From Nocardioides caldifontis (GTDB lineage Bacteria; Actinomycetota; Actinomycetes; Propionibacteriales; Nocardioidaceae), in assembly GCF_008087345.1 (NCBI RefSeq), contig NZ_ML701735.1, forward strand, positions 186,001 to 250,000: a stretch of 64,000 bases of DNA, in the 5' to 3' direction. Below, piece after piece: positions 19,979 to 29,159 of the stretch. The position numbers were made by a program, and so were the translations under genes. The notes below the pieces were generated by a model. That model made no database searches. It saw only the letters and a program-made list of their open reading frames with translations, and was not told where the DNA came from. Numbering within the stretch: the first letter of the stretch is position 1; the number at the start of each line of letters is the position of its first letter.

Positions 19979-20872
19979 TCATCGCGTCTCGGCCTCGTAG
20001 TAGACGAACCGCTGGGTGACCCGGATCTGGATGAACGTGACGATCATGATGATCACGAAGAGCACCCACGCCATCGCCGAGGCGTAACCCATGTGCAGGA
20101 ACTGGAAAGCCTGCTGGAACAGGTAGATCGCGTAGAACAGCGCGGCGTCGTTGCTGTACGTCGTGTTGCCGCTGCCGAAGAACGCCGTGTAGGCCTCCGA
20201 GAACGACTGGAACGCCGCGATGGTGTCGACGATGAACACGAAGAACATCGCCCCGCTGATCATCGGGATCGTGATGCTCCAGGTCTGGCGCCAGAACCCG
20301 GCCCCGTCGACGCGCGCGGCGTCGTACAGCTCCTGGGGGACGTTGCGGAGCGCCGCGAGAAGGATGATCACCGAGCCGCCGACGGTCCAGAGGCTCATCA
20401 TCACCAGGCCGGGCTTGACCCAGGACGGGTCGGTGGTCCACGCCGGGCCGTCGATGCCGATCGTACCGAGCATCCCGTTGATCAACCCGCTCTGCCCGTT
20501 GAAGATCAGCAGGAAGAGCACGCCGATGGCGACCGGCGGGGTCATCTTCGGCAGGAAGAACGCGGTGCGGAAGAAGCCGGACGCGCGCCCCGCCCAGTTC
20601 AGCAGCAACGCGAGCGCGAGCGACACCAGGAGCTGGGCGGGCACCGACATCGCCGCGAAGATGAAGGTGTTCCGCAGCGCCAGCGCGACCTTGTCGTCCT
20701 CGAGCAGCTCCTTGAAATTGTCGAAGCCGACAAAAGCCGGGTCGTTGATGACGTCGTAGTCGGTGAACGACAGGTAGCCGGTGTAGATGACCGGATAGGC
20801 GGTGAAGACCAGGAAGCCGACGATCCAGGGGCTGATGAAGAGGAGCGCGGCTCGTGTCTCCCGGGACCTCAC
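19979..20872 (-). CDS. Sugar ABC transporter permease (MalF-like)
   Basis: A 297-residue permease starting with RETRAALLFISPWIVGFLVF and YPVIYTGYLSFTDYD, typical of the CUT1 family MalF/UgpA subunits. The EAA loop is YDAARVDGAGFWRQTWSITI. GTG 20872 overlaps the stop of the solute-binding protein gene by 4 bases (GTGA), which fixes the start and indicates translational coupling; longer in-frame extensions run through that gene and are rejected. The substrate is probably an oligosaccharide, not identifiable from sequence. Confidence 0.92.
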   Translation of the reverse strand: MRSRETRAALLFISPWIVGFLVFTAYPVIYTGYLSFTDYDVINDPAFVGFDNFKELLEDDKVALALRNTFIFAAMSVPAQLLVSLALALLLNWAGRASGFFRTAFFLPKMTPPVAIGVLFLLIFNGQSGLINGMLGTIGIDGPAWTTDPSWVKPGLVMMSLWTVGGSVIILLAALRNVPQELYDAARVDGAGFWRQTWSITIPMISGAMFFVFIVDTIAAFQSFSEAYTAFFGSGNTTYSNDAALFYAIYLFQQAFQFLHMGYASAMAWVLFVIIMIVTFIQIRVTQRFVYYEAETR

Positions 20873-22242
20873 TTGTCGTCCCACTCCGACCACGCCTCGT
20901 CGAGCGCGGACTGTGCCTCCTCCTGCGCCTGCGCCATCGCCTCCTGCGGCTCCTGCTGCCCGTTGAGGACCCGGTTGACCGCGTCCTGCCAGGCGGCCTC
21001 GAACTCCTCGCCCGCCGGGTTCGCCGGCATCGCGAACGTGGCGCCGTTGGCCTCGTAGGTCTTCTCGACGGCCTGGTCCCACTTCGCGTCGCCGCTGGGC
21101 TCGACCATGCCCTCGATCACCTCGTCGGCCTCGACGTTGCCGGTGAGCAGCCCGGTGAAGAGCCCGCCCTCCTTCTCGCGGAGCTCGATGCGCTTCTCCG
21201 CCGCGGCGACCCAGGTGTCGGTCTGCGTCATCGCCCGGGCCATCCGGCAGGCGGCCTCGGGGTTGTCGCTCCCCCGCGGGATCGCCCATGCCGAGCCCGA
21301 CGCCCAGGCGATCGGGTCGCCCTCACGGGTGCGGACGGTGTCGAAGGCCATCGGGGCGTCCGGAGAGACGTCGTTGAGGACGTTGACGTACCACTGCTCC
21401 ATCGGCATCGCCCCCAGCGTGCCGCTGGCGAACTGGTTGCCCTCGCCGAAGAAGTCGGCCGAGTCGCGGAACGCCTTGACCTTGCTGAAGCCGCCCTGGT
21501 CGTCGTAGATCCCGACGGCGAACTCGAGCGCCTCGACCACGGCGGGGTCGTCGAGCTGCGCGGTGCGGCCGTCCTCGGAGATCAGGTCGGCGCCGTTGGC
21601 CTTGGCCCACAGCGGCAGGAACTCCGGCATCTTGCTGTCGAAGCCGATGACGGTCAGCTTGCCGCCGTCGGTCTTCATGAGCTTCTTGTTTGCGGCCGTC
21701 ACCGCGTCCCAGTCGGCGCCGTTGACGTCCTCCACGGAGACACCCGCCTGGTCGAGCAGCTGCTGGTTGGCCTGGACGATCTGGACCACGTTGAACTCGG
21801 GGACGCCGTAGACCTCGTCGTCGAAGGTCACCTGGCCGAGCGCGGCCTCGTTGAAGATCCCGGTGTCGATCCCCTCCCCCTCGAGGCAGTCCGCGAGCGG
21901 CACCACCGCGCCGCGCGAGGCGAAGGTGCCGATCTGGTTGCGCTCGGCGTAGACGAGGTCCGGCGGCGAGCCGTCCGCGACCGAGGCGAGGAACTGCTGG
22001 ATGTCGAGGTCGCCCTCGACAAGGTCGACCTCGACGTCGCCGAGCGCCTTCTCGGCCTCCGCGAGACGGTTCTGCGCGACGTCGTCCTCCGTTCCGAACC
22101 CCATCACCTCGAGGGTGCCGCTCAGCTCCGCCTCCGAGTCGTACGACGCGTCCGCGCTCGTGTCGTCGTCACCTGTTCCCTGCGCACACGCAGTGAGCAG
22201 CCCCGCCGCCACCAACAGCCCGATCCCCGAGACGCGCCGCAT
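20869..22242 (-). CDS. Extracellular sugar-binding lipoprotein (family 1)
   Basis: A 457-residue solute-binding protein. The signal peptide MRRVSGIGLLVAAGLLTACA ends in a lipobox (LLTAC), so the protein would be lipid-anchored at the cysteine. The body has the family-1 layout: LEVMGFGTEDDVAQNRLAEA, FLASVADGSPPDLVYAER, DDEVYGVPEFNVVQIVQANQ and a long central helical region. Start 22242 is fixed by the signal peptide and by AGAGGTGG about 7 bases upstream. It is the first gene of the importer operon, with a possible LacI-type operator upstream. Confidence 0.93.
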   Translation of the reverse strand: MRRVSGIGLLVAAGLLTACAQGTGDDDTSADASYDSEAELSGTLEVMGFGTEDDVAQNRLAEAEKALGDVEVDLVEGDLDIQQFLASVADGSPPDLVYAERNQIGTFASRGAVVPLADCLEGEGIDTGIFNEAALGQVTFDDEVYGVPEFNVVQIVQANQQLLDQAGVSVEDVNGADWDAVTAANKKLMKTDGGKLTVIGFDSKMPEFLPLWAKANGADLISEDGRTAQLDDPAVVEALEFAVGIYDDQGGFSKVKAFRDSADFFGEGNQFASGTLGAMPMEQWYVNVLNDVSPDAPMAFDTVRTREGDPIAWASGSAWAIPRGSDNPEAACRMARAMTQTDTWVAAAEKRIELREKEGGLFTGLLTGNVEADEVIEGMVEPSGDAKWDQAVEKTYEANGATFAMPANPAGEEFEAAWQDAVNRVLNGQQEPQEAMAQAQEEAQSALDEAWSEWDDK

Positions 22243-22300
22243 CAGTCCACCTCTCTTCGCACACCGTGACTCCGTCACCGAGAAGCACTTACCCGGTTCT

Positions 22301-22324
22301 CGGGGGAGAAACGCTTCTCCCCCG
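22301..22324. promoter_or_regulatory. Perfect inverted repeat, possible LacI-type operator or terminator
   Basis: A 10-base perfect stem (CGGGGGAGAA / TTCTCCCCCG) flanks the 4-base centre ACGC. The inner part, AGAAACGCTTCT, resembles LacI-family operators with a central CG, and it lies 59 bases before the sugar-binding protein start. It also lies 55 bases after the acyl-CoA dehydrogenase stop, so a role as terminator of that gene is possible. No T-run follows on either strand. Confidence 0.45.
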
Positions 22325-22378
22325 GGCGCGGTCATGCCACCCCGCGGATCCGGCCGACGACGAACCGCCGCGTCAGGC

Positions 22379-23572
22379 TCAGAGCTGGGACTGCACTCCT
22401 GCCAGGAGCTGGCGCGCCATCACGATCCGCTGGACCTGGTTGGTGCCCTCGTAGATCTGGGTGATCTTCGCGTCGCGCATCATCCGCTCCACCGGGTAGT
22501 CCCGGGTGTAGCCGTACCCACCGAGCACCTGCACCGCGTCGACCGTGACCTCCATCGCCACATCCGAGGCAAAACACTTCGCCGCCGCCCCGAAGAACGT
22601 CAGGTCCTTGTCGCCCCGCTCCGAACGTCCGGCCGCGGCGTAGGTCATCTGCCGCGCCGCCTCGACCTTCATCCCCATGTCGGCGAGCATGAACTGCAAC
22701 CCCTGGAAGTCGGCGATCTTCTTCCCGAACTGGGTCCTCTCCTGGGCGTAGGACAGCGCATAGTCCAGCGCCCCCTGCGCCACCCCGACCGCCTGCGCCG
22801 CGATCGTCACCCGGGTGTGGTCCAGGGTCCGCATCGCGGTCTCGAAGCCGGTGCCCTCCGCGCCGATCATCCGGTCCGCGGGGATCCGGACGTTGTCGAG
22901 GTAGACCTCCCGGGTCGGGGACCCCTTGATCCCCAGCTTCTTCTCCTTGGCGCCGAAGCTGACGCCCTGGTCGCCCTTCTCCACCACGAACGCGCTGATC
23001 CCCCGCGACCGCTTCCGCGGATCATCGGTCGGGTCGGTCACCGCCATCACCGTGTAGAACTCCGACTCCCCGGCGTTGGTGATCCACCGCTTCACACCGT
23101 TGAGCACCCATCCGTCCCCGTCCCGCACCGCACGGGTCGACATCGCCGCCGCATCCGAACCCGCCCCCGGCTCCGACAGGCAGTAGGAGAACCCACCCTC
23201 ACCACGCGCCAACGCACCGAGGTACCTCTTCTTCAGCTCCTCCGACCCCGCCAGCTGCACCGGCAACGAACCCAGCTTGTTGACCGCCGGGATCAACGAC
23301 GCCGACACATCGGCCCGCGCGACCTCCTCGATGATCAAGCACGTCGCCAGCGCATCGGCCCCCGCACCGCCGTACTCCTCCGGCACGTGCGCGGCGTGGA
23401 AGTCCGCCGCCACCAACGCCTCCGCCGCCTCCCGCGGGTACCGCGACTCCTCGTCCACCTCCGCCGCGAACGGCGCGACCTTCGCCTCGCAGACGGCCCG
23501 CACCGCCTCCCGGATCGCCTGGTGCTCCTCGGACAGTGCGTAGAGGGGGAAGTCGTCGGCCATGACCTCCAT
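22379..23572 (-). CDS. Acyl-CoA dehydrogenase (FadE25-like)
   Basis: A 397-residue flavoenzyme catalysing alpha,beta-dehydrogenation of acyl-CoA. It has the N-terminal helical domain ([34 protein letters not shown]), the beta domain ([35 protein letters not shown]) and the C-terminal domain ([40 protein letters not shown]). The catalytic glutamate is in [16 protein letters not shown]. Two starts are possible, ATG 23572 and ATG 23563; neither has a well-spaced Shine-Dalgarno. From memory fadE25 lies near purE in mycobacteria, consistent with the purE genes about 2.5 kb away here. Confidence 0.93.
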   Translation of the reverse strand: MEVMADDFPLYALSEEHQAIREAVRAVCEAKVAPFAAEVDEESRYPREAAEALVAADFHAAHVPEEYGGAGADALATCLIIEEVARADVSASLIPAVNKLGSLPVQLAGSEELKKRYLGALARGEGGFSYCLSEPGAGSDAAAMSTRAVRDGDGWVLNGVKRWITNAGESEFYTVMAVTDPTDDPRKRSRGISAFVVEKGDQGVSFGAKEKKLGIKGSPTREVYLDNVRIPADRMIGAEGTGFETAMRTLDHTRVTIAAQAVGVAQGALDYALSYAQERTQFGKKIADFQGLQFMLADMGMKVEAARQMTYAAAGRSERGDKDLTFFGAAAKCFASDVAMEVTVDAVQVLGGYGYTRDYPVERMMRDAKITQIYEGTNQVQRIVMARQLLAGVQSQL

Positions 23573-23605
23573 GTTACTGAGCGGTCACCCTCACCGGCCC
23601 GGCGC

Positions 23606-23611
23606 TACCGT
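23606..23611 (+). promoter_or_regulatory. Putative -10 element (TACCGT) for a leaderless transcript
   Basis: TACCGT precedes the GTG start of the CoA-binding protein gene by 7 bases. The gap to the divergent acyl-CoA dehydrogenase start is only 46 bases. Confidence 0.4.
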
Positions 23612-23618
23612 CGAAGAG

Positions 23619-24044
23619 GTGACCACCACACAGCAGCTTCCCTGGCTGGATCCCGCGGCGATCCGGTTCATGCTCGAGGAGTGCGAGACCTGGGCGGTCG
23701 TGGGGCTCTCGGGCAACCCGTCGCGGACGGCGTACTCCATCGCCCGGCTGCTCCAGCGACGCGGCAAGCGCATCGTCCCGATCCACCCCGACGCTCCCGT
23801 GGTGCTCGGTGAGCAGGGGTACGCCACGCTCGCCGACGTCCCGTTCCCGGTGGACGTCGTCGACGTCTTCCGCCGCTCCGAGCAGGCGGGGGTCTTCGCC
23901 GACCATGCGGTGGAGATCGGCGCCAAGGGCGTCTGGTTCCAGCTCGGCGTCGTCGACCACGAGGCGTTCCGGCGCACGACCGAAGCAGGCGTGCGCATGG
24001 TGATGGACACCTGCCCGGCGATGGAGTGGCCCGCGCTGGGTTGA
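23619..24044 (+). CDS. CoA-binding domain protein (YccU-like)
   Basis: A 141-residue Rossmann-fold protein of the CoA-binding family. TWAVVGLSGNPSRTAYSIAR is the nucleotide-binding loop, followed by LLQRRGKRIVPIHPDAPVVL, VDVVDVFRRSEQAGVFADHA and VWFQLGVVDHEAFRRTTEAG, and the conserved CPAMEWP end. Family members bind CoA; no enzymatic role is established. The GTG at 23619 is chosen because a -10 hexamer lies 7 bases before it; an in-frame start 57 bases upstream would run into the divergent gene's start region. Confidence 0.87.
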   Translation: MTTTQQLPWLDPAAIRFMLEECETWAVVGLSGNPSRTAYSIARLLQRRGKRIVPIHPDAPVVLGEQGYATLADVPFPVDVVDVFRRSEQAGVFADHAVEIGAKGVWFQLGVVDHEAFRRTTEAGVRMVMDTCPAMEWPALG

Positions 24045-24138
24045 CCAGACCATGGCTCGCACTCGTCATTGCGGGTGGCCGCGAGCAGGTCTGGCATGGC
24101 GGGAAGGGGGTTCCTTCCCACTGCCTCGAGGAGGCGCC

Positions 24139-25533
24139 ATGAACACCACCACCACCAGTCCCAGCGACGTCGGTCTGCCGGAGGGCTTCACCGGCGCGGC
24201 GATCCGGCCCGGGGACCCGGACTACGACGAGGCGCGGTCGGTCTACAACGCGATGATCGACCGCCGGCCCCAGCTCGTCGTCCGCCCACGAGGTGCCGCC
24301 GACATCCGCGACGCCGTCGCCTTCGCCCGCCAGCAGCGGCTCCCGCTCGCCGTGAAGTGCGGCGGCCACAGCGTGGCCGGCACCAGCGCCGTCGAGGGCG
24401 GGCTGCTGATCGACCTCTCCAGCCTCAAGGGGGTCCACGTCGACCCCGAGCGTGGCACGGCGATCGCCAACGCCGGCGCGCTGTGGGGCGAGTACGACCG
24501 GGAGACCGAGATTTTCGGGCTGGCCACCCCCGGTGGCCGCGTCACCACCACCGGGGTCGGCGGCTTCTGCCTCGGCGGGGGCTACGGCTGGCTCTCCACC
24601 AAGCACGGGCTCACCTGCGACAACCTCGTCGCGGCCGACATCGTCACCGCGAGCGGCCATCTCCTGCACGTCACCGAGGACACCAACCCCGAGCTGATGT
24701 GGGGGCTCCGCGGTGCGGGGGCGAACTTCGGGGTGGTCACCAGCTACGAGCTGAAGCTCCACGCGCTCCCGCCGCTGCTGATGGCCGGGATGCTGATCGT
24801 CCCGAACGACGACGAGGCCGCCGACGTCGTGCGTGCCTACCGCGACCACGTCGAGAGCGGCCCGGACGACCTCGTCACAGCCCTGGCCACCGTGCTCGCT
24901 CCCCCTGCCGACTTCGTGCCGCCCGAGGTCGTCGGCCAGCCGATGGTCGGCATCGTCGTGGTCTGGCTGGGCGACCCGGCCGAGGCCGAGGCCGCCGTCG
25001 CTCCGCTGCGGCGGATCGCCGAGCGCGGCATGGACCTGGTGCAGCCGATGCCGTACACGGCTGTCCAGGCGCTGCTCGAGGGGTTCAACCCGAAGGGGTT
25101 CCTCAACTACCACCGCGGCCGTCACCTGCGCGCGCTGCCCGATGCGGTGATCGACGACTACGTGGCCATCGGCCGCGAGATCGGGTCGCCGCTCACCCAG
25201 GGCGTCGTGTTCCGCCACGGCGGTGCCATCGCCGCGGTGCCGGAGGACGCCACCGCTGCCGGCAACCGCAGCGCCGCCTACATGGCGCACCCGATCGCCT
25301 GCTGGGCGGACCCGGCCGACACCGACCGGGAGCGCCGCTGGGTCGACCGGTTCACCGAGGCGTTCGCCCCGGCTGCGACCGGTGGCTACTACCTCAACTT
25401 CGAGCCGGGCACCACGGAGACCGACGTGCGTGCCGGGTTCGGCGACGCGAAGTACGAGCGGCTCGCCGGCCTCAAGGAGGAGTACGACCCGGAGAACGTC
25501 TTCTCGAGCAACCACAACGTCATGCCTGGCTGA
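24139..25533 (+). CDS. FAD-linked oxidase (berberine-bridge-enzyme-like)
   Basis: A 464-residue flavoprotein. A PCMH-type FAD-binding domain spans about 40-215: RPQLVVRPRGAADIRDAVAF, then KCGGHSVAGTS, in which His77 is the expected covalent FAD ligand, and GVGGFCLGGGYGWLSTKHG. The C-terminal BBE segment is YERLAGLKEEYDPENVFSSN. Such enzymes oxidise alcohols, sugars or aromatic substrates; the substrate is unknown. There is no signal peptide. The ATG is fixed by a strong GAGGAGG 6 bases upstream, one of few strong Shine-Dalgarno sequences in the window. It stands alone between unrelated genes. Confidence 0.9.
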   Translation: MNTTTTSPSDVGLPEGFTGAAIRPGDPDYDEARSVYNAMIDRRPQLVVRPRGAADIRDAVAFARQQRLPLAVKCGGHSVAGTSAVEGGLLIDLSSLKGVHVDPERGTAIANAGALWGEYDRETEIFGLATPGGRVTTTGVGGFCLGGGYGWLSTKHGLTCDNLVAADIVTASGHLLHVTEDTNPELMWGLRGAGANFGVVTSYELKLHALPPLLMAGMLIVPNDDEAADVVRAYRDHVESGPDDLVTALATVLAPPADFVPPEVVGQPMVGIVVVWLGDPAEAEAAVAPLRRIAERGMDLVQPMPYTAVQALLEGFNPKGFLNYHRGRHLRALPDAVIDDYVAIGREIGSPLTQGVVFRHGGAIAAVPEDATAAGNRSAAYMAHPIACWADPADTDRERRWVDRFTEAFAPAATGGYYLNFEPGTTETDVRAGFGDAKYERLAGLKEEYDPENVFSSNHNVMPG

Positions 25534-25710
25534 CACCCACCGGTGGTGACGGCTGCTCGTGCGGCGTCCACCGCCAGGCGGCCCAAAGGACCGAGGTTGT
25601 GGAGCCCGTCTGCCCGGGACGGCTTCCTGCATCGGCCGCGGCACCTGCTAGTCGTCGACCGCGGCGAGAGCTGGCTGTGGAGTTGTCGCTAGACCAGCCG
25701 GAGCCAGCCG

Positions 25711-26079
25711 TCAGCGGGGCTCGAGGAACTCCAACCGGTTGCCGAACGGGTCGTGCGCGTAGAACCGGTCGTGCCCGGGGAACTCATCGTCCCAGGCGAC
25801 GTCGACACCGCCGGCGACCAGCCGGTCCGCGAGGTCGCGCAGCCCGCTCACGAGGATCCCCGGGTGCGCCTTCCGGGCAGGCGCGAACGGCTCCTCCACG
25901 CCGAGGTGCACCTCGAGCCCACCCCCCCGGAACCAGCAGCCACCGCGCGCGGCGAGGACCGGCGGCTTCTCCAGCTCCTCCATCCCGAGCAGGCCGCACC
26001 AGAACTCCCGGCACGACGGCTCGCCGCCGCGCGGGATCGCGAGCTGCACGTGGTGCAGCGGTCCCAGCGAGAACCCCAC
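25711..26079 (-). CDS. Glyoxalase/bleomycin-resistance (VOC) family protein
   Basis: A 122-residue single VOC unit: LHHVQLAIPRGGEPSCREFW, CGLLGMEELEKPP, GGCWFRGGGLEVHLGVEEPF and a final HDPFGNRLEFLEPR with the typical metal-ligand glutamate. VOC proteins act as metal-dependent isomerases, dioxygenases or drug-binding proteins, and the activity here is unknown. The GTG start begins 1 base after the purE stop on the same strand, suggesting it is the third gene of a purK-purE operon. A longer in-frame reading would overlap purE antiframe and is rejected. Confidence 0.85.
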   Translation of the reverse strand: MGFSLGPLHHVQLAIPRGGEPSCREFWCGLLGMEELEKPPVLAARGGCWFRGGGLEVHLGVEEPFAPARKAHPGILVSGLRDLADRLVAGGVDVAWDDEFPGHDRFYAHDPFGNRLEFLEPR

Positions 26080-26080
26080 C

Positions 26081-26605
26081 TCAGAACCCGACGTTGCGGG
26101 GGCCCTCGCGGACCACGCGCCCCTTCTCCTGCGCCGCGGCGCGGAGCTCCTGCTGGAACTCCTCCATCCGCGAGCGCAGCGCCTCGTCGGTGGCGGCGAG
26201 GATCCGCACGGCGAGGAGGCCCGCGTTGCGCGCGTTGCCGACGGCGACGGTGGCGACGGGCACGCCCGCCGGCATCTGCACGATCGACAGCAAGGAGTCG
26301 AGCCCGTCGAGGTGCTTGAGCGGCACCGGGACGCCGATGACCGGCAGCGGCGTGACCGCGGCGAGCATCCCGGGCAGGTGTGCGGCCCCTCCGGCGCCCG
26401 CGATGACGACCTTGAGCCCGCGCGACGCCGCCGAGCGGCCGTACTCGAGCATCTCCTCGGGCATCCGGTGCGCCGAGACGACGTCGGCCTCGACGGGGAC
26501 GCCGAACTCCTCGCAGGCCTCGACGGCCGCACGCATCGTGGGCCAGTCGGAGTCGGACCCCATGACCACGCCGACCACTGCCGGCACCTCCAGCGGACCG
26601 CTCAT
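26081..26605 (-). CDS. purE: N5-carboxyaminoimidazole ribonucleotide mutase
   Basis: A 174-residue class I PurE, converting N5-CAIR to CAIR in purine synthesis. The N-terminal signature is [20 protein letters not shown], followed by [16 protein letters not shown], the phosphate/substrate loop [20 protein letters not shown] and [20 protein letters not shown]. The ATG overlaps the purK stop by 4 bases (ATGA), so the two partner enzymes are translationally coupled. Confidence 0.96.
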   Translation of the reverse strand: MSGPLEVPAVVGVVMGSDSDWPTMRAAVEACEEFGVPVEADVVSAHRMPEEMLEYGRSAASRGLKVVIAGAGGAAHLPGMLAAVTPLPVIGVPVPLKHLDGLDSLLSIVQMPAGVPVATVAVGNARNAGLLAVRILAATDEALRSRMEEFQQELRAAAQEKGRVVREGPRNVGF

Positions 26606-27783
26606 TCGCTCTCCTCACCGAGGTCGCCCCGGAACCACGCGGCCGCGTGCCGGGCTCGTTCGCGGACCTCGTGGAGGTCGTCGCCGTACGCCGTGACGTG
26701 GCCGACCTTGCGACCGGGCTTCACGGCCTTCCCGTACAGGTGGACCTTGAGCCGCGGGTCGCGCGCGAAGACGTGGGGGTAGCCGGCGTACAGCTCGTCC
26801 GACAGCCGCCCGTGGGAGCCGCCGAGGATGTTCACCATCACCGTCCACCGCTCCCGCGCCGCCGGCGACCCGAGCGGCAGGTCGAGCACCGCACGGAGGT
26901 GGTTCTCGAACTGGCCGGTCACGGCGCCGTCCATGCTCCAGTGGCCGGTGTTGTGCGGCCGCATCGCGAGCTCGTTGACGAGGACGCGACCGTCGGTGGT
27001 CTCGAAGAGCTCGACGGCGAGGATGCCGGTCACCTCGAGCTCGGCGGCCACGGTCATCGCGATCCGCTGCGCCTCGAGGGCGCGCTCCTCGGGCAGCCCT
27101 GGGGCGGGGGCGGTGACCTCCCAGCAGACGCCGTCGCGCTGCACCGACTCGACGACCGGGTACGCCGCGACCTGGCCGCTGGGTGACCGGGCGACGAGGG
27201 CCGACAGCTCGCGGCGGAAGTCGACCTTCTCCTCGGCGAGCACCCGGGCACCGGACGCCGCCGCGGTCTCGAACGCCACCTGCGACTCGGAGGCCGAGGA
27301 GACCACCCAGACCCCCTTGCCGTCGTAGCCCCCGCGGGTGGTCTTGAGGACGACCGGGAAGCCGCCGACCGAGCCGGCGAACGCGTCGACCTCCTCCAGG
27401 GTGGTCACCAGCGCGTGGCGCGGGGAGGGGATGCCGAGGTCGTCGAGCCTGGCCCGCATGACCGCCTTGTCCTGGGCGTGCACCAGCGCGGCCGGGCCGG
27501 GGCGACAGGCGTGCCCCTCGGCGCTCAGCGTCTCGAGGTGGCCGGTCGGGACGTGCTCGTGGTCGAACGTGACGACCGAGCAGCCGTCGACGACCCGGCG
27601 CAGCACCTCGAGGTCGCGGTAGTCGCCGACGGTCGTGTCCGGGACCACCTGGGCGGCGGAGACGTCCTCGCCCTCGGCGAGGAGGCGGAGCGGGACGCCG
27701 AGGCCGATGGCCGCCTGGGCCGTCATCCTCGCCAGCTGGCCGCCGCCGATGACGGCGAGGACGGGGGTGCGGGGCGGGGTCAC
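26602..27783 (-). CDS. purK: N5-carboxyaminoimidazole ribonucleotide synthase
   Basis: A 393-residue ATP-grasp enzyme that carboxylates AIR with bicarbonate and ATP to N5-CAIR, the substrate of PurE. It shows [37 protein letters not shown], the ATP-binding [16 protein letters not shown] and the C-terminal MVNILGG and [20 protein letters not shown]. The GTG start has TACGCT 6 bases upstream, so purK probably has its own leaderless promoter in the 13-base gap after the winged-helix gene. It heads a purK-purE-VOC operon. Confidence 0.96.
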   Translation of the reverse strand: MTPPRTPVLAVIGGGQLARMTAQAAIGLGVPLRLLAEGEDVSAAQVVPDTTVGDYRDLEVLRRVVDGCSVVTFDHEHVPTGHLETLSAEGHACRPGPAALVHAQDKAVMRARLDDLGIPSPRHALVTTLEEVDAFAGSVGGFPVVLKTTRGGYDGKGVWVVSSASESQVAFETAAASGARVLAEEKVDFRRELSALVARSPSGQVAAYPVVESVQRDGVCWEVTAPAPGLPEERALEAQRIAMTVAAELEVTGILAVELFETTDGRVLVNELAMRPHNTGHWSMDGAVTGQFENHLRAVLDLPLGSPAARERWTVMVNILGGSHGRLSDELYAGYPHVFARDPRLKVHLYGKAVKPGRKVGHVTAYGDDLHEVRERARHAAAWFRGDLGEESE

Positions 27784-27789
27784 GCCCCG

Positions 27790-27795
27790 AGCGTA
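27790..27795 (-). promoter_or_regulatory. Putative -10 element (TACGCT on the minus strand) of purK
   Basis: TACGCT lies 6 bases before the purK GTG with no Shine-Dalgarno between. It is squeezed between the stop of the upstream winged-helix gene and the purK start. Confidence 0.4.
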
Positions 27796-27796
27796 G

Positions 27797-28129
27797 TCAG
27801 GAGGCGCGCTCGGCCATCACGCCGGCCGGGGGATGCGGCTCGAAGCGCAGCCCGCGTCCGCGGACGGTGGTGATCAGCGTCGGCCGGCGGGTGTCGTCAC
27901 CGAGCTTGCGGCGCAACCAGCCGAGGTGGACGTCGATGGTCTTGGCCGAGGTCCAGAACGTCGTCTCCCACACCTCGAGCATGAGCGTCTCGCGGCTCAC
28001 GATCTCGCCAGGGCGTCGGATGAGGGCGTGGAGGAGGTCGAACTCCTTGCGGGACAGCCGGATCTCCACCCCGTCCCGCCAGACACGACGGGCCTCGGGG
28101 TCGAGAGCGACGCCTTGGACGGTGAACAT
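27797..28129 (-). CDS. Orphan winged-helix DNA-binding protein (OmpR/PhoB C-terminal type)
   Basis: A 110-residue protein containing essentially only the trans_reg_C winged helix: LDPEARRVWRDGVEIRLSRK, EFDLLHALIRRPGEIVSRET, TIDVHLGWLRRKLGDD and the wing TLITTVRGRGLRFEP. There is no receiver domain, so phosphorylation control in the usual way is absent. Starts at ATG 28129 or ATG 28165 both fit; the shorter form matches the domain boundary. An inverted repeat (28181-28198) lies just upstream and could be an autoregulatory site. It precedes purK by 13 bases, but no regulatory link is shown. Confidence 0.8.
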   Translation of the reverse strand: MFTVQGVALDPEARRVWRDGVEIRLSRKEFDLLHALIRRPGEIVSRETLMLEVWETTFWTSAKTIDVHLGWLRRKLGDDTRRPTLITTVRGRGLRFEPHPPAGVMAERAS

Positions 28130-28180
28130 GACCAGTAGTTTCCCGGCATATCGGACAAGTCGCATGCGAACGGTGACGAT

Positions 28181-28198
28181 ATAGCCCAAACGGGCTAT
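28181..28198. promoter_or_regulatory. Inverted repeat upstream of the winged-helix gene
   Basis: ATAGCCC-AAAC-GGGCTAT is a perfect 7-base inverted repeat with a 4-base centre in an AT-richer gap. It sits between the adenylate cyclase stop and the winged-helix start, both on the minus strand, so it may be an operator for the latter or part of a terminator for the former. Confidence 0.35.
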
Positions 28199-28211
28199 GC
28201 CCCGTCCCCCG

Positions 28212-29159
28212 TCAGCGACGCCAGACGGCGACCGGCTCGACCAGCCCGAACCCCCGCAGCGGGCGGGCGGTGAGCCGCCGGTGCTCGTACTCCCGCGGCG
28301 GCAGCGCGGCCACCGTCGCGTCGTCGACGAGCACCCGGTTGCGCCGGGCCAGCGCGGTCAGCCGGGCGGCCAGGTTGACCGGCGGGCCGAAGATGTCGCC
28401 GAGCCGGGTGACGACGAGCCCGGTCGCCAGCCCGATGCGCACGTCGGGCAGCTTCGGGTCGTCCCCGATCACCTCGATCAGCCCGGCCGCGATGTCCATC
28501 GCCCGCTGGGCCTCGTCGGCGACGAACAGCACCGAGTCGCCGATCGTCTTGATCATCCGCCCCTCGTGCGCGGCCACCGCGTCACCGCAGCGGGCCTCGA
28601 AGATCTCGACCAGCTCGCCGAGCCGGTCGGAGTCGAGCTCGTTGGAGAGCGCGGAGAAGTTCACCAGGTCGGCGAACCCTACGGTGACCGACGTCGACTG
28701 CTCCTCGTCGTCGACGTCGGTGCCGACGTCGAGCCGGGTGAGCGCCGCGTCCAGGTGACGCTGCCAGGAGTGCACCAGCACCTGCTGCAGCGCCTCGCAG
28801 ACCTCGTCGGCGATCCGCTGTGCCCCTTCGCGCCGGCTCACCGGGAAGCCGGCGGTCTGGTCGGTGCCGACCTCCTCGGCACGGGAGGCCAGCGCGGCCA
28901 CCTGCCAGTCCGACATCCGCGCGACGTTCTGGCCCACGGCCCGCACCAGCCGGACTGCGGTCGCCAGGTCGAGGTCGCTGCCCCGCACGGCCTTCACGAT
29001 CGACTCCAGCACGACGCGGTCGTCGTGGGTGTAGCGGACCTCGTCGCCGGAGTCGGGGAACCCCAGGGCGCGGAAGAAGCGGCGGACGTTCCCCTCGCTC
29101 ACGCCGACGACGTCCGCGAGCTCGAGAGCGGTGTAGGTGGGCAACGTAGCGTCCCTCAC
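28212..29159 (-). CDS. Class III adenylate cyclase with N-terminal regulatory domain
   Basis: A 315-residue cytoplasmic cyclase. Residues about 1-130 form an Ad_Cy_reg-like helical domain (YTALELADVVGVSEGNVRRF, then VRLVRAVGQNVARMSDWQVA), as in the pH-sensing Rv1264 of mycobacteria. The catalytic domain keeps the residues needed: metal aspartates in VGFADLVNFSALS and IGDSVLF, the substrate lysine in GRMIKTIGD, GDIFGPPVNLAARL with the transition-state Asn and Arg. It should make cAMP, presumably as a homodimer. GTG 29159 overlaps the PH-protein stop by 4 bases, linking it to the birA-PH unit. Confidence 0.87.
   Translation of the reverse strand: MRDATLPTYTALELADVVGVSEGNVRRFFRALGFPDSGDEVRYTHDDRVVLESIVKAVRGSDLDLATAVRLVRAVGQNVARMSDWQVAALASRAEEVGTDQTAGFPVSRREGAQRIADEVCEALQQVLVHSWQRHLDAALTRLDVGTDVDDEEQSTSVTVGFADLVNFSALSNELDSDRLGELVEIFEARCGDAVAAHEGRMIKTIGDSVLFVADEAQRAMDIAAGLIEVIGDDPKLPDVRIGLATGLVVTRLGDIFGPPVNLAARLTALARRNRVLVDDATVAALPPREYEHRRLTARPLRGFGLVEPVAVWRR

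Noticed and set aside
25534-25710. A small gene in the gap between the FAD oxidase and VOC genes
   Set aside because: No frame shows a plausible start with domain-like content. The region holds only a short CCACCGGTGG palindrome and looks like a degenerate spacer.
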